Positions 8,552 through 15,723 of a stretch of DNA of 43,051 nucleotides are shown piece after piece. How positions within the stretch are numbered: position 1 is the first letter of the stretch; every line of letters starts with the position of its first letter. The notes beneath the pieces were generated by a model that was not told where the DNA came from, did no database searches, and saw nothing but the letters and a program-made list of their open reading frames with translations. This DNA is from an uncultured Caryophanales bacterium. GTDB taxonomy: Bacteria > Bacillota_I > Bacilli_A > RFN20 > CAG-826. The DNA lies in assembly GCA_946647665.1 (NCBI GenBank), contig CAMPCW010000005.1:1-43051 (forward strand). Reading direction: 5' to 3'. A program made the position numbers and the translations under genes.

Positions 8552-8757
8552 TATCCTCCACCTCTAATATAGATGAGTTCTATTTCATCTCCATCATTTA
8601 AAACATGAGATTTAAAATATTCTCTTTTAACAAACACTCCATTTACTGAAATTACTAGCCATGGTACTGCTTCTATATCTTTATAATCTAAAAGAGCTTG
8701 AATGGTTAAACCTTCAGGATATTCATTAGAAATAACAGAATCAACTTTTAATCTCAT
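8551..8757 (-). CDS. ThiS/MoaD-like sulfur carrier protein
   Basis: 68 residues with the beta-grasp pattern of ThiS: hydrophobic strands at the start (LKVDSV), a PWLVISVNGVFV strand, NDGDEIEL before the last strand, and a C-terminus ending in three glycines. The terminal Gly-Gly is the site that is adenylated and thiocarboxylated. It is coupled to the ThiF-like gene by a TAATG overlap; the codons for the final glycines (GGTGGAGGA) double as the purine-rich stretch before the downstream ATG. No Shine-Dalgarno precedes this gene; TAAGAT lies six bases before the ATG. The metabolic target (thiazole, cysteine, molybdopterin or protein modification) cannot be told from the window. Confidence 0.85.
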   Translation of the reverse strand: MRLKVDSVISNEYPEGLTIQALLDYKDIEAVPWLVISVNGVFVKREYFKSHVLNDGDEIELIYIRGGG

Positions 8758-8793
8758 AACAATATCTTAGAGTGAACTTACTTGGCAAATGAA

Positions 8794-9219
8794 TCACCAA
8801 ACATCTTGGTTGCATAATCGATCATAGTTATTGCCTCCAAAATATCTCATACGCAGTCTATCTGCTTGTTCTTTTGTGATTAAATTCTCTACTTCCGCAA
8901 CATTTATTGAGCTGTTAAGCTGATCACTATAACAATCAATAAGAGTACTATCTTTTCGTATTGCTTTACGATAATCGTTAATTGAATCAATTAAAAAACC
9001 TGGCAAAACAGTTTTAGCTTCTTCTCTTTCTAAAGAAAGAAGATCCTCAATAGAAACATTAAGAGTTTTTGAAATTGCTAATAATGTTTTTCCAGAACAT
9101 TCTAAAATATCAGCTTTACCAGAAGCGATATCTGTTAAAGTTGTTCTAGGTACTCCACTATCCAAAGATAATGAATATACAGTAGTTTTCTTTTCTGAAA
9201 GTAAATCTAAGAATGTCAT
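8794..9219 (-). CDS. Xre-family helix-turn-helix regulator
   Basis: DNA-binding protein of 141 residues. The N-terminal half is an Xre-type helix-turn-helix (TTVYSLSLDSGVPRTTLTDIASG, then ISKTLNVSIEDLL). The C-terminal half (STLIDCYSDQLNSSINVAEV, then LRMRYFGG) looks like the helical tail found on many small Firmicute regulators paired with toxin or accessory genes. An upstream in-frame GTG exists at 9246, but it lies inside the promoter, so the ATG at 9219 is preferred: TATAAT sits exactly six bases before it and the -35 is 17 bases further out. The promoter spacer contains a perfect palindrome, suggesting self-repression. It diverges from the HEFAH gene at 9476 and precedes the thiS-like gene by 36 bases. 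Confidence 0.82.
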   Translation of the reverse strand: MTFLDLLSEKKTTVYSLSLDSGVPRTTLTDIASGKADILECSGKTLLAISKTLNVSIEDLLSLEREEAKTVLPGFLIDSINDYRKAIRKDSTLIDCYSDQLNSSINVAEVENLITKEQADRLRMRYFGGNNYDRLCNQDVW

Positions 9220-9225
9220 GACTAC

Positions 9226-9254
9226 ATTATATCGGTTAACCGACACTTTATCAA
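9226..9254 (-). promoter_or_regulatory. Promoter with a palindromic operator in its spacer
   Basis: Minus strand: TTGATA (9249-9254), 17-base spacer, TATAAT (9226-9231), six bases, ATG. The spacer contains the perfect 12-base palindrome TCGGTTAACCGA at 9232-9243. This is a textbook position for repression by the regulator encoded immediately downstream. Confidence 0.85.
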
Positions 9255-9310
9255 TATATAAAAAGACATCTCAATATAATCAAAGCACTGTGTTTTTAGT
9301 ACACTATTGA

Positions 9311-9460
9311 AAATAAAAGCCGTAAATCGGCTTCTAATTAAGGCACTACCAGTGAGGCTCTAATAAATAATCGAAAGCATCATTTAATCGGTATACATTG
9401 CTACCTGCGAGAAATAATTGCTGTGATTCTATTGATGCATATATTTGTAGCACAATATTG
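9311..9460 (-). ncRNA. Possible small antisense-side RNA with terminator
   Basis: On the minus strand a hairpin AAGCCG/CGGCTT (9317-9322 with 9328-9333) is followed by TTTTATTT, like a weak terminator. There is no coding gene on that strand to the right until 10661. The sequence before it contains a 7-bp hairpin (9365-9371 with 9379-9385) and CACT-ACC-AGTG. A transcript would run against the promoter and 5' end of the gene at 9476. The right-hand limit is a guess, and the only promoter-like element is the TATACT at 9463-9470, which is symmetric between strands. Confidence 0.3.
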
Positions 9461-9475
9461 GAGTATACTACTTTT

Positions 9476-10378
9476 ATGAACAAAAATAAGTCAACAATCA
9501 CTATTAATTATGGAAAAAGTAAAAACACTCTTTCTAACAAATCAAAAGAAGATTTGTCTAATTTTTTTAATGGGTTAGCAAGCAGTTTATCAAAACCTGT
9601 CTCAATCAAAATTGATGTAGTTGATCAAATTGATAGTTTTGCTACTGGACCAAATCAAAAAACTGGTGGAATAACATCATATTTAGGAAATAAAAGATTC
9701 AAAATTGAATTTGATAAATTTTACATAGATACTTTTGATAACACTCAAGGACACTATCTATATCCCACTGCGCTTCACGAATTTGCTCACGTAGAAGATA
9801 AAATTACTTTTTTAAACAGCAAAAGCAACTTTTTAAAGAAAGTAGAAAACAAGGCCAGAACTTTTAAAGAAATATGTCGAAATATTGCATTTGATGTTTG
9901 GACAGAATTTTTTGCTTACCGATTCACTTTTATAAACTGCAAAGAATATCAATATCCAACTTTTCTTTATTTGGTTAAATTTTATGAGAAACTTTTAAAA
10001 GAGAAAGATAGATTTTTATCTTTGATAAAAGATAGAGAACCAACAGATCAAGAAATCGGAAAATATATAGGCTCAGTAGATTGTTTTTTATACAGCACCA
10101 CGATGTATTTGGTGGGGACAATATATGGCAAACCAAAACATCATAAATACGTAAGCAAAACTCAAAACACTAAATCCTTTAAATATGTTGACTCTATTTC
10201 AACTAATTTACTTAAAAAAATATATGCCTACATAAGAAGCAGAACTATAAAAACAAAAGAGAAAAGTTTTGTTGGTCTAGGAGAGTTTATCTTAAACAAT
10301 ATATACGACAAATTAAATATCTATATATCTAAAGATAAAAGCATCTATTGTCTAGGCGTTTATGACGACAAGAAATAA
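9476..10378 (+). CDS. HEFAH metallopeptidase-like protein (IrrE/ImmA-like architecture)
   Basis: No precise family recognised. An open frame extends to a TTG at 9398, but the ATG at 9476 is preferred: TATACT lies exactly six bases before it, so the mRNA would be leaderless. The resulting 300 residues contain a zinc-protease signature, LHEFAHVED (His-Glu-x-x-His), and 50 residues further on DVWTEFFAYRF, which can supply the third glutamate ligand, as in gluzincins. This layout resembles ImmA/IrrE-type peptidases, which cut Xre-type repressors; a divergent Xre gene lies next door. The C-terminal 100 residues are lysine and tyrosine rich with no motif. The gene is rich in AAA/ATA codons and more AT-rich than its neighbours, consistent with acquisition. 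A structural, non-catalytic role is possible. Confidence 0.72.
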   Translation: MNKNKSTITINYGKSKNTLSNKSKEDLSNFFNGLASSLSKPVSIKIDVVDQIDSFATGPNQKTGGITSYLGNKRFKIEFDKFYIDTFDNTQGHYLYPTALHEFAHVEDKITFLNSKSNFLKKVENKARTFKEICRNIAFDVWTEFFAYRFTFINCKEYQYPTFLYLVKFYEKLLKEKDRFLSLIKDREPTDQEIGKYIGSVDCFLYSTTMYLVGTIYGKPKHHKYVSKTQNTKSFKYVDSISTNLLKKIYAYIRSRTIKTKEKSFVGLGEFILNNIYDKLNIYISKDKSIYCLGVYDDKK

Positions 10379-10421
10379 AAAACTTTTTTGAAGTTTTTGT
10401 CACCATAACTCTGATAAATAC

Positions 10422-10636
10422 AAAAAAAGTATAGATATAATCTATACTTATTTACAAAATGTCCTTACTGTACGCCTTAAATGCCTTGAAAAATTATTTT
10501 TTGTGAATCAAAGCGCCTAAATCTTACGAAATTAATGGCTAGATGGCCCACGATGAAATCCACCACAAGGTGAGCCTTATTCGGTTTTGCCTTAATACTT
10601 TTGTATTAGTCCTTTTCCAAGACACATAACAAGGAT
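10422..10636 (-). ncRNA. Structured RNA with its own terminator, class unknown
   Basis: Read on the minus strand, about 215 nt fold into an ordered rod. The 5' strand UCCUUGUUAUGUGU (10635 to 10622) pairs with GCGUACAGUAAGGA (10475 to 10462) over 14 positions with one mismatch. Immediately inside, CUUGGAAAA (10621-10613) pairs with UUUUUCAAG (10493-10485). Within lie a perfect hairpin UAAUAC-AAAA-GUAUUA (10608-10593) and GGCUCAC/GUGGGCC (10576-10570 with 10551-10545). It ends in a perfect 10-bp terminator stem AAGTATAGAT/ATCTATACTT followed by seven T. There is no plausible reading frame. No good promoter is visible at the 5' end, so it may be the processed 3' part of the transcript of the gene at 10661-11791. 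It is not tmRNA, SRP RNA or RNase P RNA by any motif I know; 6S-like or raiA-type RNA are candidates. Confidence 0.6.
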
Positions 10637-10660
10637 TATTTTTCATTGAAAAAATGCTTT

Positions 10661-11791
10661 TTATTTTCCAAAAACATAATCATAAATTCGCTGAACCTTA
10701 GTTTTGTCTTCCATCAACTCCTCTATTTTCATTTCAACACCTATTTGATCCATGTTAAGATTCAATTTAGCTCTCCTATCGATATTGTCATTAATTTTAG
10801 AAATATATTCTTTAACTTCTGGTGAGTTGTATTTTTCATTAATTGTCCTAATGTATGACTTATCATCTGGAGGCATGTATTTTGCGAGCAAACCTGCGCA
10901 TAGAGATAGTATCTCTTCTACCATAGTTTCATATAGAATGATAAGTTCTTTTAAATCTTTCTTTTCCTTCTTGTAACTGCCGGAAGAACTTGTTCTAGAT
11001 GAATATTGCTCTTCTGTTTTCTGGAAATCTCCAGTTTCGACATATCCTAGCTTTTGATTTCCACTATAATATCCATTTTTGATTAGGCTTGAGAAACCGA
11101 GGTAATAGGTAAATAAGTCTGTAAATTGTTCTTCTTTCGTTGAGCCATCTTGATATGGTTGTTTGCCTTTAAAACTTTGATAAGCGTGTGACATTTCATG
11201 AGCCAAACACGCTAATGCCATTACCTTTGAAAGATTAGAATCTATTTCAATTTCCGCAGTAATTAAACCAGTTCTTCTAAAGTGACCCGCCTCAAGTTTC
11301 TTGGCGTTTTCATCATTCAGTTTTCTTAAAGAAATCGTGATTATAAATGTTGATATTCCTAAATGCTTTTGCATTTCAAAGGCAGTTTTTCTTATATCAC
11401 TTAAGTAATCTGTTGAAAAGGTAAGACCAATTATAGCGTTATCCAAAGGGAGTTCTGGAAATTCCCTTGCAACATAATCATCAATCTCTTTAATGAATAA
11501 ATCATCTGTTGCCCTTCTAACAGGAGGCTGAGCATAATTTGTTGATGCGCCCACATAAGAAGATGTCTTTCTATCCCGTTCATGTTGCTTTCTGTTTTCG
11601 TGTCCGCGCATACCTGCTAGAACGATTTCTGCAATCCCAAGTAATGTGATAAGAACTCCAGGAATGAAATAAAAATCCATTTGTGTAGCAATTCCTAAAA
11701 TTACCATAGCAATAAAACATAATCCTATTGGGATCAAAAGATACAATTGTGCTTTTTTAATTTTTGCTATTTTATCGACATTTGATTGCAT
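10661..11791 (-). CDS. Membrane-anchored HEMSH metallopeptidase-like protein
   Basis: 376 residues, no named family. Two adjacent hydrophobic helices (about 15-33 and 38-60) form an N-terminal membrane hairpin, so the rest probably lies in the cytoplasm. After a basic linker (about 62-90), the central domain holds LAHEMSHAYQ (around residue 198), a His-Glu-x-x-His site. EEQFTDLFTYYLGF about 25 residues later offers the third acidic ligand. The last 120 residues are charged and helical (KKEKKDLKEL and on), probably coiled coil. No Shine-Dalgarno is visible before the ATG; TTGAAA with 17 bases to a weak TTAATT and six bases to the ATG may be a leaderless promoter. It is followed by the structured RNA at 10422-10636. 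Confidence 0.72.
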   Translation of the reverse strand: MQSNVDKIAKIKKAQLYLLIPIGLCFIAMVILGIATQMDFYFIPGVLITLLGIAEIVLAGMRGHENRKQHERDRKTSSYVGASTNYAQPPVRRATDDLFIKEIDDYVAREFPELPLDNAIIGLTFSTDYLSDIRKTAFEMQKHLGISTFIITISLRKLNDENAKKLEAGHFRRTGLITAEIEIDSNLSKVMALACLAHEMSHAYQSFKGKQPYQDGSTKEEQFTDLFTYYLGFSSLIKNGYYSGNQKLGYVETGDFQKTEEQYSSRTSSSGSYKKEKKDLKELIILYETMVEEILSLCAGLLAKYMPPDDKSYIRTINEKYNSPEVKEYISKINDNIDRRAKLNLNMDQIGVEMKIEELMEDKTKVQRIYDYVFGK

Positions 11792-11812
11792 ATTTCAAAT
11801 TAATACTATGTA

Positions 11813-12081
11813 TTATTCTTTTTCAATTCCACATAACTTGTATTATTTCTCTTTAATTTCCAAGCGTCTGGTTATATAAATCCAATACACATTCTACAAT
11901 TGTTGGAATCTCCTATCAAGAAAGTTCACACCCGTTCTTCCAAGGTGGTTATGCATTGTTGAGTGGTGCGAGAAAAGTTGGGAATCTAACTTAGCAAAAC
12001 ACATTAATTCGACTATGAATTCGAACTTGCGAATTTACACTTTTGCTTTAAATATATGATTTTAGGGCTTCTAAGTAACAA
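11813..12081. other. Long intergenic stretch without a recognisable gene
   Basis: About 270 bases between the HEMSH gene and the tRNA-His terminator. The part at 11900-11990 is more GC-rich than its surroundings and can form short hairpins (AAGAA/TTCTT around 11918-11940, CCAA/TTGG around 11940-11980). A 43-codon open stretch on the plus strand ends at a TAG near 11990 but lacks a start codon. Either an unrecognised RNA or a decayed gene end is possible. Confidence 0.3.
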
Positions 12082-12106
12082 AAATGCCCATTATAGGTGG
12101 GCATTT
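12078..12106 (-). terminator. Terminator after tRNA-His
   Basis: Perfect 9-bp stem AAATGCCCA/TGGGCATTT (12082-12090 and 12098-12106); on the minus strand it is followed by TTTTTG. Confidence 0.85.
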
Positions 12107-12123
12107 ATGCTGTACATTAAGAA

Positions 12124-12200
12124 TGGGGCGAACGATGAGAATCGAACTCACGAATGTCTGGTTCACAGCCAGATGTGTTAACCACTTCACCACGTTCGCC
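12124..12200 (-). tRNA. tRNA-His (GTG)
   Basis: Cloverleaf on the minus strand with anticodon GTG in CTGGCTGTGAACCAG. An extra 5' G (G-1) faces discriminator C73, the histidine identity element; acceptor stem GCGAACG/CGTTCGC. CCA is encoded. Confidence 0.95.
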
Positions 12201-12254
12201 AAATCGCAAGGAATAGTTTATATAAATCTATTCCCTTTGTAAAGATAAACCTTA

Positions 12255-13079
12255 TTAGTTTTCGCTAGTAAGTTGTTCTTTTAATAATTGTTTCTTTTCT
12301 CTATGTTTATCAATTGCAGGAACAACTAATAACTTCATAATGAAGTAGACCAGGACAAATCCAAATGTTCCCGCGATAGCGTCGAAGAAATAATGTTGTT
12401 TGATAATAAATGTAGAAAGGATAATTCCTAAACCGAATAAACCAAAGAAGATACGCCAACCAATTGGGAATTTACCTTCACCTTTTCCAGTAGGAATAGC
12501 GGTCAATACTACTGCAGAAGATACTGCACAGTGTAAAGACGGCATACAGTTAACTGGGATAGGATCTAACTTAGTGTATTGTAAGTTAACTGCCCACTTA
12601 AAGAACGTATCTAAATTATAGACGCTAGAGAAGTTAGCGTATTCTGCAACAATCGCTTCAGCTTGAGGACGAACCATTCTCACCTGGCAAGAACAGTAGC
12701 AAATAAACGCTAAGAAAGACATAACGATACAAGAGCTAGTTAAATTAAGAGATTTCTTCTTATCCCAGAACGATAATGCCCATAACGCGAGTTCCGGAAC
12801 TACATAGTAGAAAAGATAGAAGAAATAGAAATAAGAAATAAATGGAATCTTATCGTCAATAATTGTGGTATCAAAAGTCACTACTTGAGTAGGAATACGG
12901 GTAGCGATGAAATATAAGCCTGCCATCACCGCTTCCATAACTAAAGTGTAGGCTAAATATTGTAAACGATATTTAATCCAAACTTGGCCAAATTTTGTTT
13001 CTGTAAATGTATGTTTTAATTTGCTATGAAATCTAGCCCATCTAGCTTTTAAAGAATTCTCTTTTACTGCTTCTTCCAT
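12255..13079 (-). CDS. PAP2-superfamily membrane phosphatase (Aur1/PAP2_3 type)
   Basis: Integral membrane phosphatase/phosphotransferase of 274 residues acting on a lipid phosphate. About six transmembrane helices are visible. The active-site pieces are VRMVRPQ (the KxxxxxxRP equivalent), MPSLHCA (the PSGH motif in its PSLH form, typical of the inositol-phosphoceramide synthase-like branch) and IKQHYFFDAIAG (the third motif with His and Asp). The substrate could be phosphatidate, phosphatidylglycerophosphate or undecaprenyl pyrophosphate; the PSLH form leaves transferase activity open. The start overlaps the M18 aminopeptidase stop (TAATG), so the genes are co-translated. The tail is basic and cytoplasmic. 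Confidence 0.88.
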   Translation of the reverse strand: MEEAVKENSLKARWARFHSKLKHTFTETKFGQVWIKYRLQYLAYTLVMEAVMAGLYFIATRIPTQVVTFDTTIIDDKIPFISYFYFFYLFYYVVPELALWALSFWDKKKSLNLTSSCIVMSFLAFICYCSCQVRMVRPQAEAIVAEYANFSSVYNLDTFFKWAVNLQYTKLDPIPVNCMPSLHCAVSSAVVLTAIPTGKGEGKFPIGWRIFFGLFGLGIILSTFIIKQHYFFDAIAGTFGFVLVYFIMKLLVVPAIDKHREKKQLLKEQLTSEN

Positions 13080-14449
13080 TATTTAGCACCTAGGAATGCT
13101 TTATATCCGCTATAAGCTTCAAATAAGTCAGCCTTAGAAACAATTTCTTGAGGGGCGTGCATATTTAAAACTGGGATACCAGCATCAATAACGTTCATAT
13201 TGTAATTACCTAAGATGTAGGCAATAGTTCCTCCACCGCCTTGGTCGACTTTTCCAAGTTCAGCGTTATGCCAGTTAACACTAGCATCATCCATCACTCT
13301 TCTAATCCAAGCATAATATTCTGGGTTAGCATCATTACTTCCTGATTTACCTCTTGCGCCAGTATATTTATTAAATACTAAGCCATAGGATAAATAAGCA
13401 GCGTTATTTGGATCAGAAACGCTTGGGAATAAAGGATCAAATCCTGCAGAGACATCACTAGAAAGCATCTTAGAATTTTCAAAGACAATTCTAGCAGCCC
13501 ATAAAGGATCTTTTTCTCCAGCAAGTTCTAATAATTTAGTGACAGCGTTTTCAAAGAAGCGGGATTGAGCACCAGTGGCGCCTACACTACCAATTTCTTC
13601 TTTATCAACTAAAATACAGCATGCTGTATGTTCAACACTTTTGGTGTCAATTAACGCCATTAAAGAAGTATAGGCACAGCTTCTATCATCATGACCATAG
13701 CCAGCAACCATGGATCGATCTAGACCATAATCTCTAGCTTTTCCAGCTGGCACCACTTCGATTTCTGCAGAAATGAAGTCTTCTTCTTCAATATCATATT
13801 TTTCTTTTAAAATCTTTAAGACATTAGCCTTAACAGCGTTTTTCTCATCACCTTTAAGTGGCTTATTACCAATAGTTAAGTCTAAAGCTTCACCTTCAAT
13901 CACTTTAGCGCCTGGTTTTTGAAGTTGGTCAGCGCTTAAATGAATTAATAAATCAGAAATACCAACGACTGGGTCGGATTCATCTTCACCAATGTGAACA
14001 TCAACCACTGAGCCATCTTTTTTACAAACTACTCCATGTAAGGCGAGTGGAATTGTGACCCATTGATATTTTTTAATTCCACCATAATAATGGGTATCCG
14101 CTAAAGCGAATTCATTTTTTTCATATAATGGATGTTCTTTTAAGTCCATTCTTGGGGAGTCGATGTGAGCTCCTAAAATTCTTAAACCATCTCTAAGAGG
14201 TTTACTTCCAACTATAAAAGCACAGACGTTTTTATTTTTATTTAAAAAATAAATCTTATCTCCTGGCTTTACTGATTTCACTTCTTCAGCGTTAATATAG
14301 CCAGCTTTGTCTAATCTTGCTTTGGCTTCTTTAACCGCTAAACGTTCAGTTTTACTAGCGGATAAGAAATCTTTATAGCCTTCAGCAAATTTAAAGACTT
14401 CTTTTTCTTGTTTATCGTTATATTTTTTCCATGAATTTTCTCGATACAT
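13079..14449 (-). CDS. apeA: M18-family aminopeptidase
   Basis: Cytoplasmic dizinc aminopeptidase that trims acidic or hydrophobic N-terminal residues from peptides. The 456 residues are the usual M18 length. Visible are AHIDSPR (first zinc His and following Asp), DKEEIGSVGATG (catalytic Glu and ligand Glu), GYGHDDRS, and MHAPQEIVS near the C-terminus (last zinc His). A strong AAAGGAG precedes the ATG. It is the first gene of a two-gene unit with the PAP2 phosphatase. With oligopeptidase F (36343-38052) it fits peptide-based growth. Whether it is aspartyl-specific is not decidable by eye, so the symbol is tentative. Confidence 0.93.
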   Translation of the reverse strand: MYRENSWKKYNDKQEKEVFKFAEGYKDFLSASKTERLAVKEAKARLDKAGYINAEEVKSVKPGDKIYFLNKNKNVCAFIVGSKPLRDGLRILGAHIDSPRMDLKEHPLYEKNEFALADTHYYGGIKKYQWVTIPLALHGVVCKKDGSVVDVHIGEDESDPVVGISDLLIHLSADQLQKPGAKVIEGEALDLTIGNKPLKGDEKNAVKANVLKILKEKYDIEEEDFISAEIEVVPAGKARDYGLDRSMVAGYGHDDRSCAYTSLMALIDTKSVEHTACCILVDKEEIGSVGATGAQSRFFENAVTKLLELAGEKDPLWAARIVFENSKMLSSDVSAGFDPLFPSVSDPNNAAYLSYGLVFNKYTGARGKSGSNDANPEYYAWIRRVMDDASVNWHNAELGKVDQGGGGTIAYILGNYNMNVIDAGIPVLNMHAPQEIVSKADLFEAYSGYKAFLGAK

Positions 14450-14509
14450 AACTCTTTCTCCTTTTTAGTGTGCTCTATATAATAGCAAAATTAATATAAT
14501 TTTGTAAAT

Positions 14510-15712
14510 TTATTTGATAAATTCTGCAAGTCCACCTAATGATGTTTCTTTATATTTCTTATTCATGTCCAGGCCTGTTTGATACATTGTTCTAATTGAA
14601 TCATCATAGCTAACATGAATGTCATCATTAGGGATAACAATTGCGAGTTTCACCGCATTAATAGCCTTAATTGCATAAATCGCGCAACGTTCAATACAAG
14701 GAATTTGAACATAGCCATCAACCGGATCACAAGTTAAACCTAACGAATGCTCTAAAGCAATTTCTGCAGCTTGAACAATATCAGCGATTTCTTTTCCAAA
14801 ACAGAAGGCAATCATCGCTGCTCCCATAGAGCACGCTACTCCAATTTCTGCTTGGCAACCACATTCTGCTCCGCTAACAGAGGCATTCATCTTACAAACA
14901 ATACCAAATAAACCAGCAACTGCAAGGCCTTTGATGATATTGTCATCACTAACACCTTTCATTCTTAAATATTTAATACAACCAGGAAGTACACCAGCAC
15001 TACCACACGTAGGGGCGGTGACAATAATTCCTCCTGAGGCATTTTCCTCAGCGACCGCAAAAGAAGCAATCGCGACATTCATCGCTACATCATTTAAGCC
15101 TAATGTAGTATGTTCCATCGCCTCATACATCGCTTTGGCTTTTCTTTTAACATGTAACTTTCCAGGTAGATATCCTTCGGCTATTAAACCTCTATCAAGT
15201 GCGGCATCCATTACTTTTAAAACATCTTTAAAGTAATCAAAGATATCTTTCCCTTCATGAGCGAGGACATAATCATAGAAAGATATATCGTGAGAAATAC
15301 AGTATTTCATAATCTCACTCATATGAGTGTGAGGATAAATATTTTTAGAAGCAATCTCATTGATATTGTCAACAGTGACAATACTACCACCTCCAATAGA
15401 GATGACATTTTCTAAATGCTCCTTATCAGAGGAATCAGTCACTTTAAAAGTCATTGTGTTTGGATGTTTAGTTTTGGTTTTTTTATTAAAAATAATCTTA
15501 TGAGGAACGTCCTTTAAGGCAACATCAATAATGTAATCAGTTAAATGCCCTTTCCCAGTTAATGCTAAAGAGCCATATAAAGTTACTTCCACATATTTGA
15601 TATCTTTATATTTTCCTAAAATGTATTGTGCGGCAAAATATGGCCCCATCGTATGACTACTACTTGGTCCATGTCCAGTAATAAAAATTTCTTTAATTGA
15701 ACGTAATCCCAT
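14510..15712 (-). CDS. sdaA: L-serine dehydratase, iron-sulfur dependent, single chain
   Basis: Deaminates L-serine to pyruvate and ammonia using a 4Fe-4S cluster. Both halves of the Firmicute two-subunit enzyme are joined in one 400-residue chain, as in E. coli SdaA (about 454). The beta-like half starts with GPSSSHTMGP; the alpha-like half contains APTCGSAGVLPG and the cysteines of AECGCQ and IPCIERC that hold the cluster. It is oxygen sensitive in known members, consistent with an anaerobic habitat. An AGAGGT ribosome site lies in the 11 bases between the upstream lipoprotein stop and this ATG, so the lipoprotein and sdaA are probably co-transcribed. Serine acetyltransferase, which uses the same substrate, lies just upstream of the lipoprotein. 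Confidence 0.93.
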   Translation of the reverse strand: MGLRSIKEIFITGHGPSSSHTMGPYFAAQYILGKYKDIKYVEVTLYGSLALTGKGHLTDYIIDVALKDVPHKIIFNKKTKTKHPNTMTFKVTDSSDKEHLENVISIGGGSIVTVDNINEIASKNIYPHTHMSEIMKYCISHDISFYDYVLAHEGKDIFDYFKDVLKVMDAALDRGLIAEGYLPGKLHVKRKAKAMYEAMEHTTLGLNDVAMNVAIASFAVAEENASGGIIVTAPTCGSAGVLPGCIKYLRMKGVSDDNIIKGLAVAGLFGIVCKMNASVSGAECGCQAEIGVACSMGAAMIAFCFGKEIADIVQAAEIALEHSLGLTCDPVDGYVQIPCIERCAIYAIKAINAVKLAIVIPNDDIHVSYDDSIRTMYQTGLDMNKKYKETSLGGLAEFIK

Positions 15713-15723
15713 ATGACGTACCT

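Noticed and set aside
9398-9475. Upstream extension of the HEFAH gene to TTG 9398
   Set aside because: The extension would cover the promoter and has no ribosome site; the ATG at 9476 is preceded by TATACT at the leaderless distance.
10455-10510. Short plus-strand open frame starting at ATG 10459
   Set aside because: About 15 codons, no ribosome site, and it lies within the folded RNA on the other strand.
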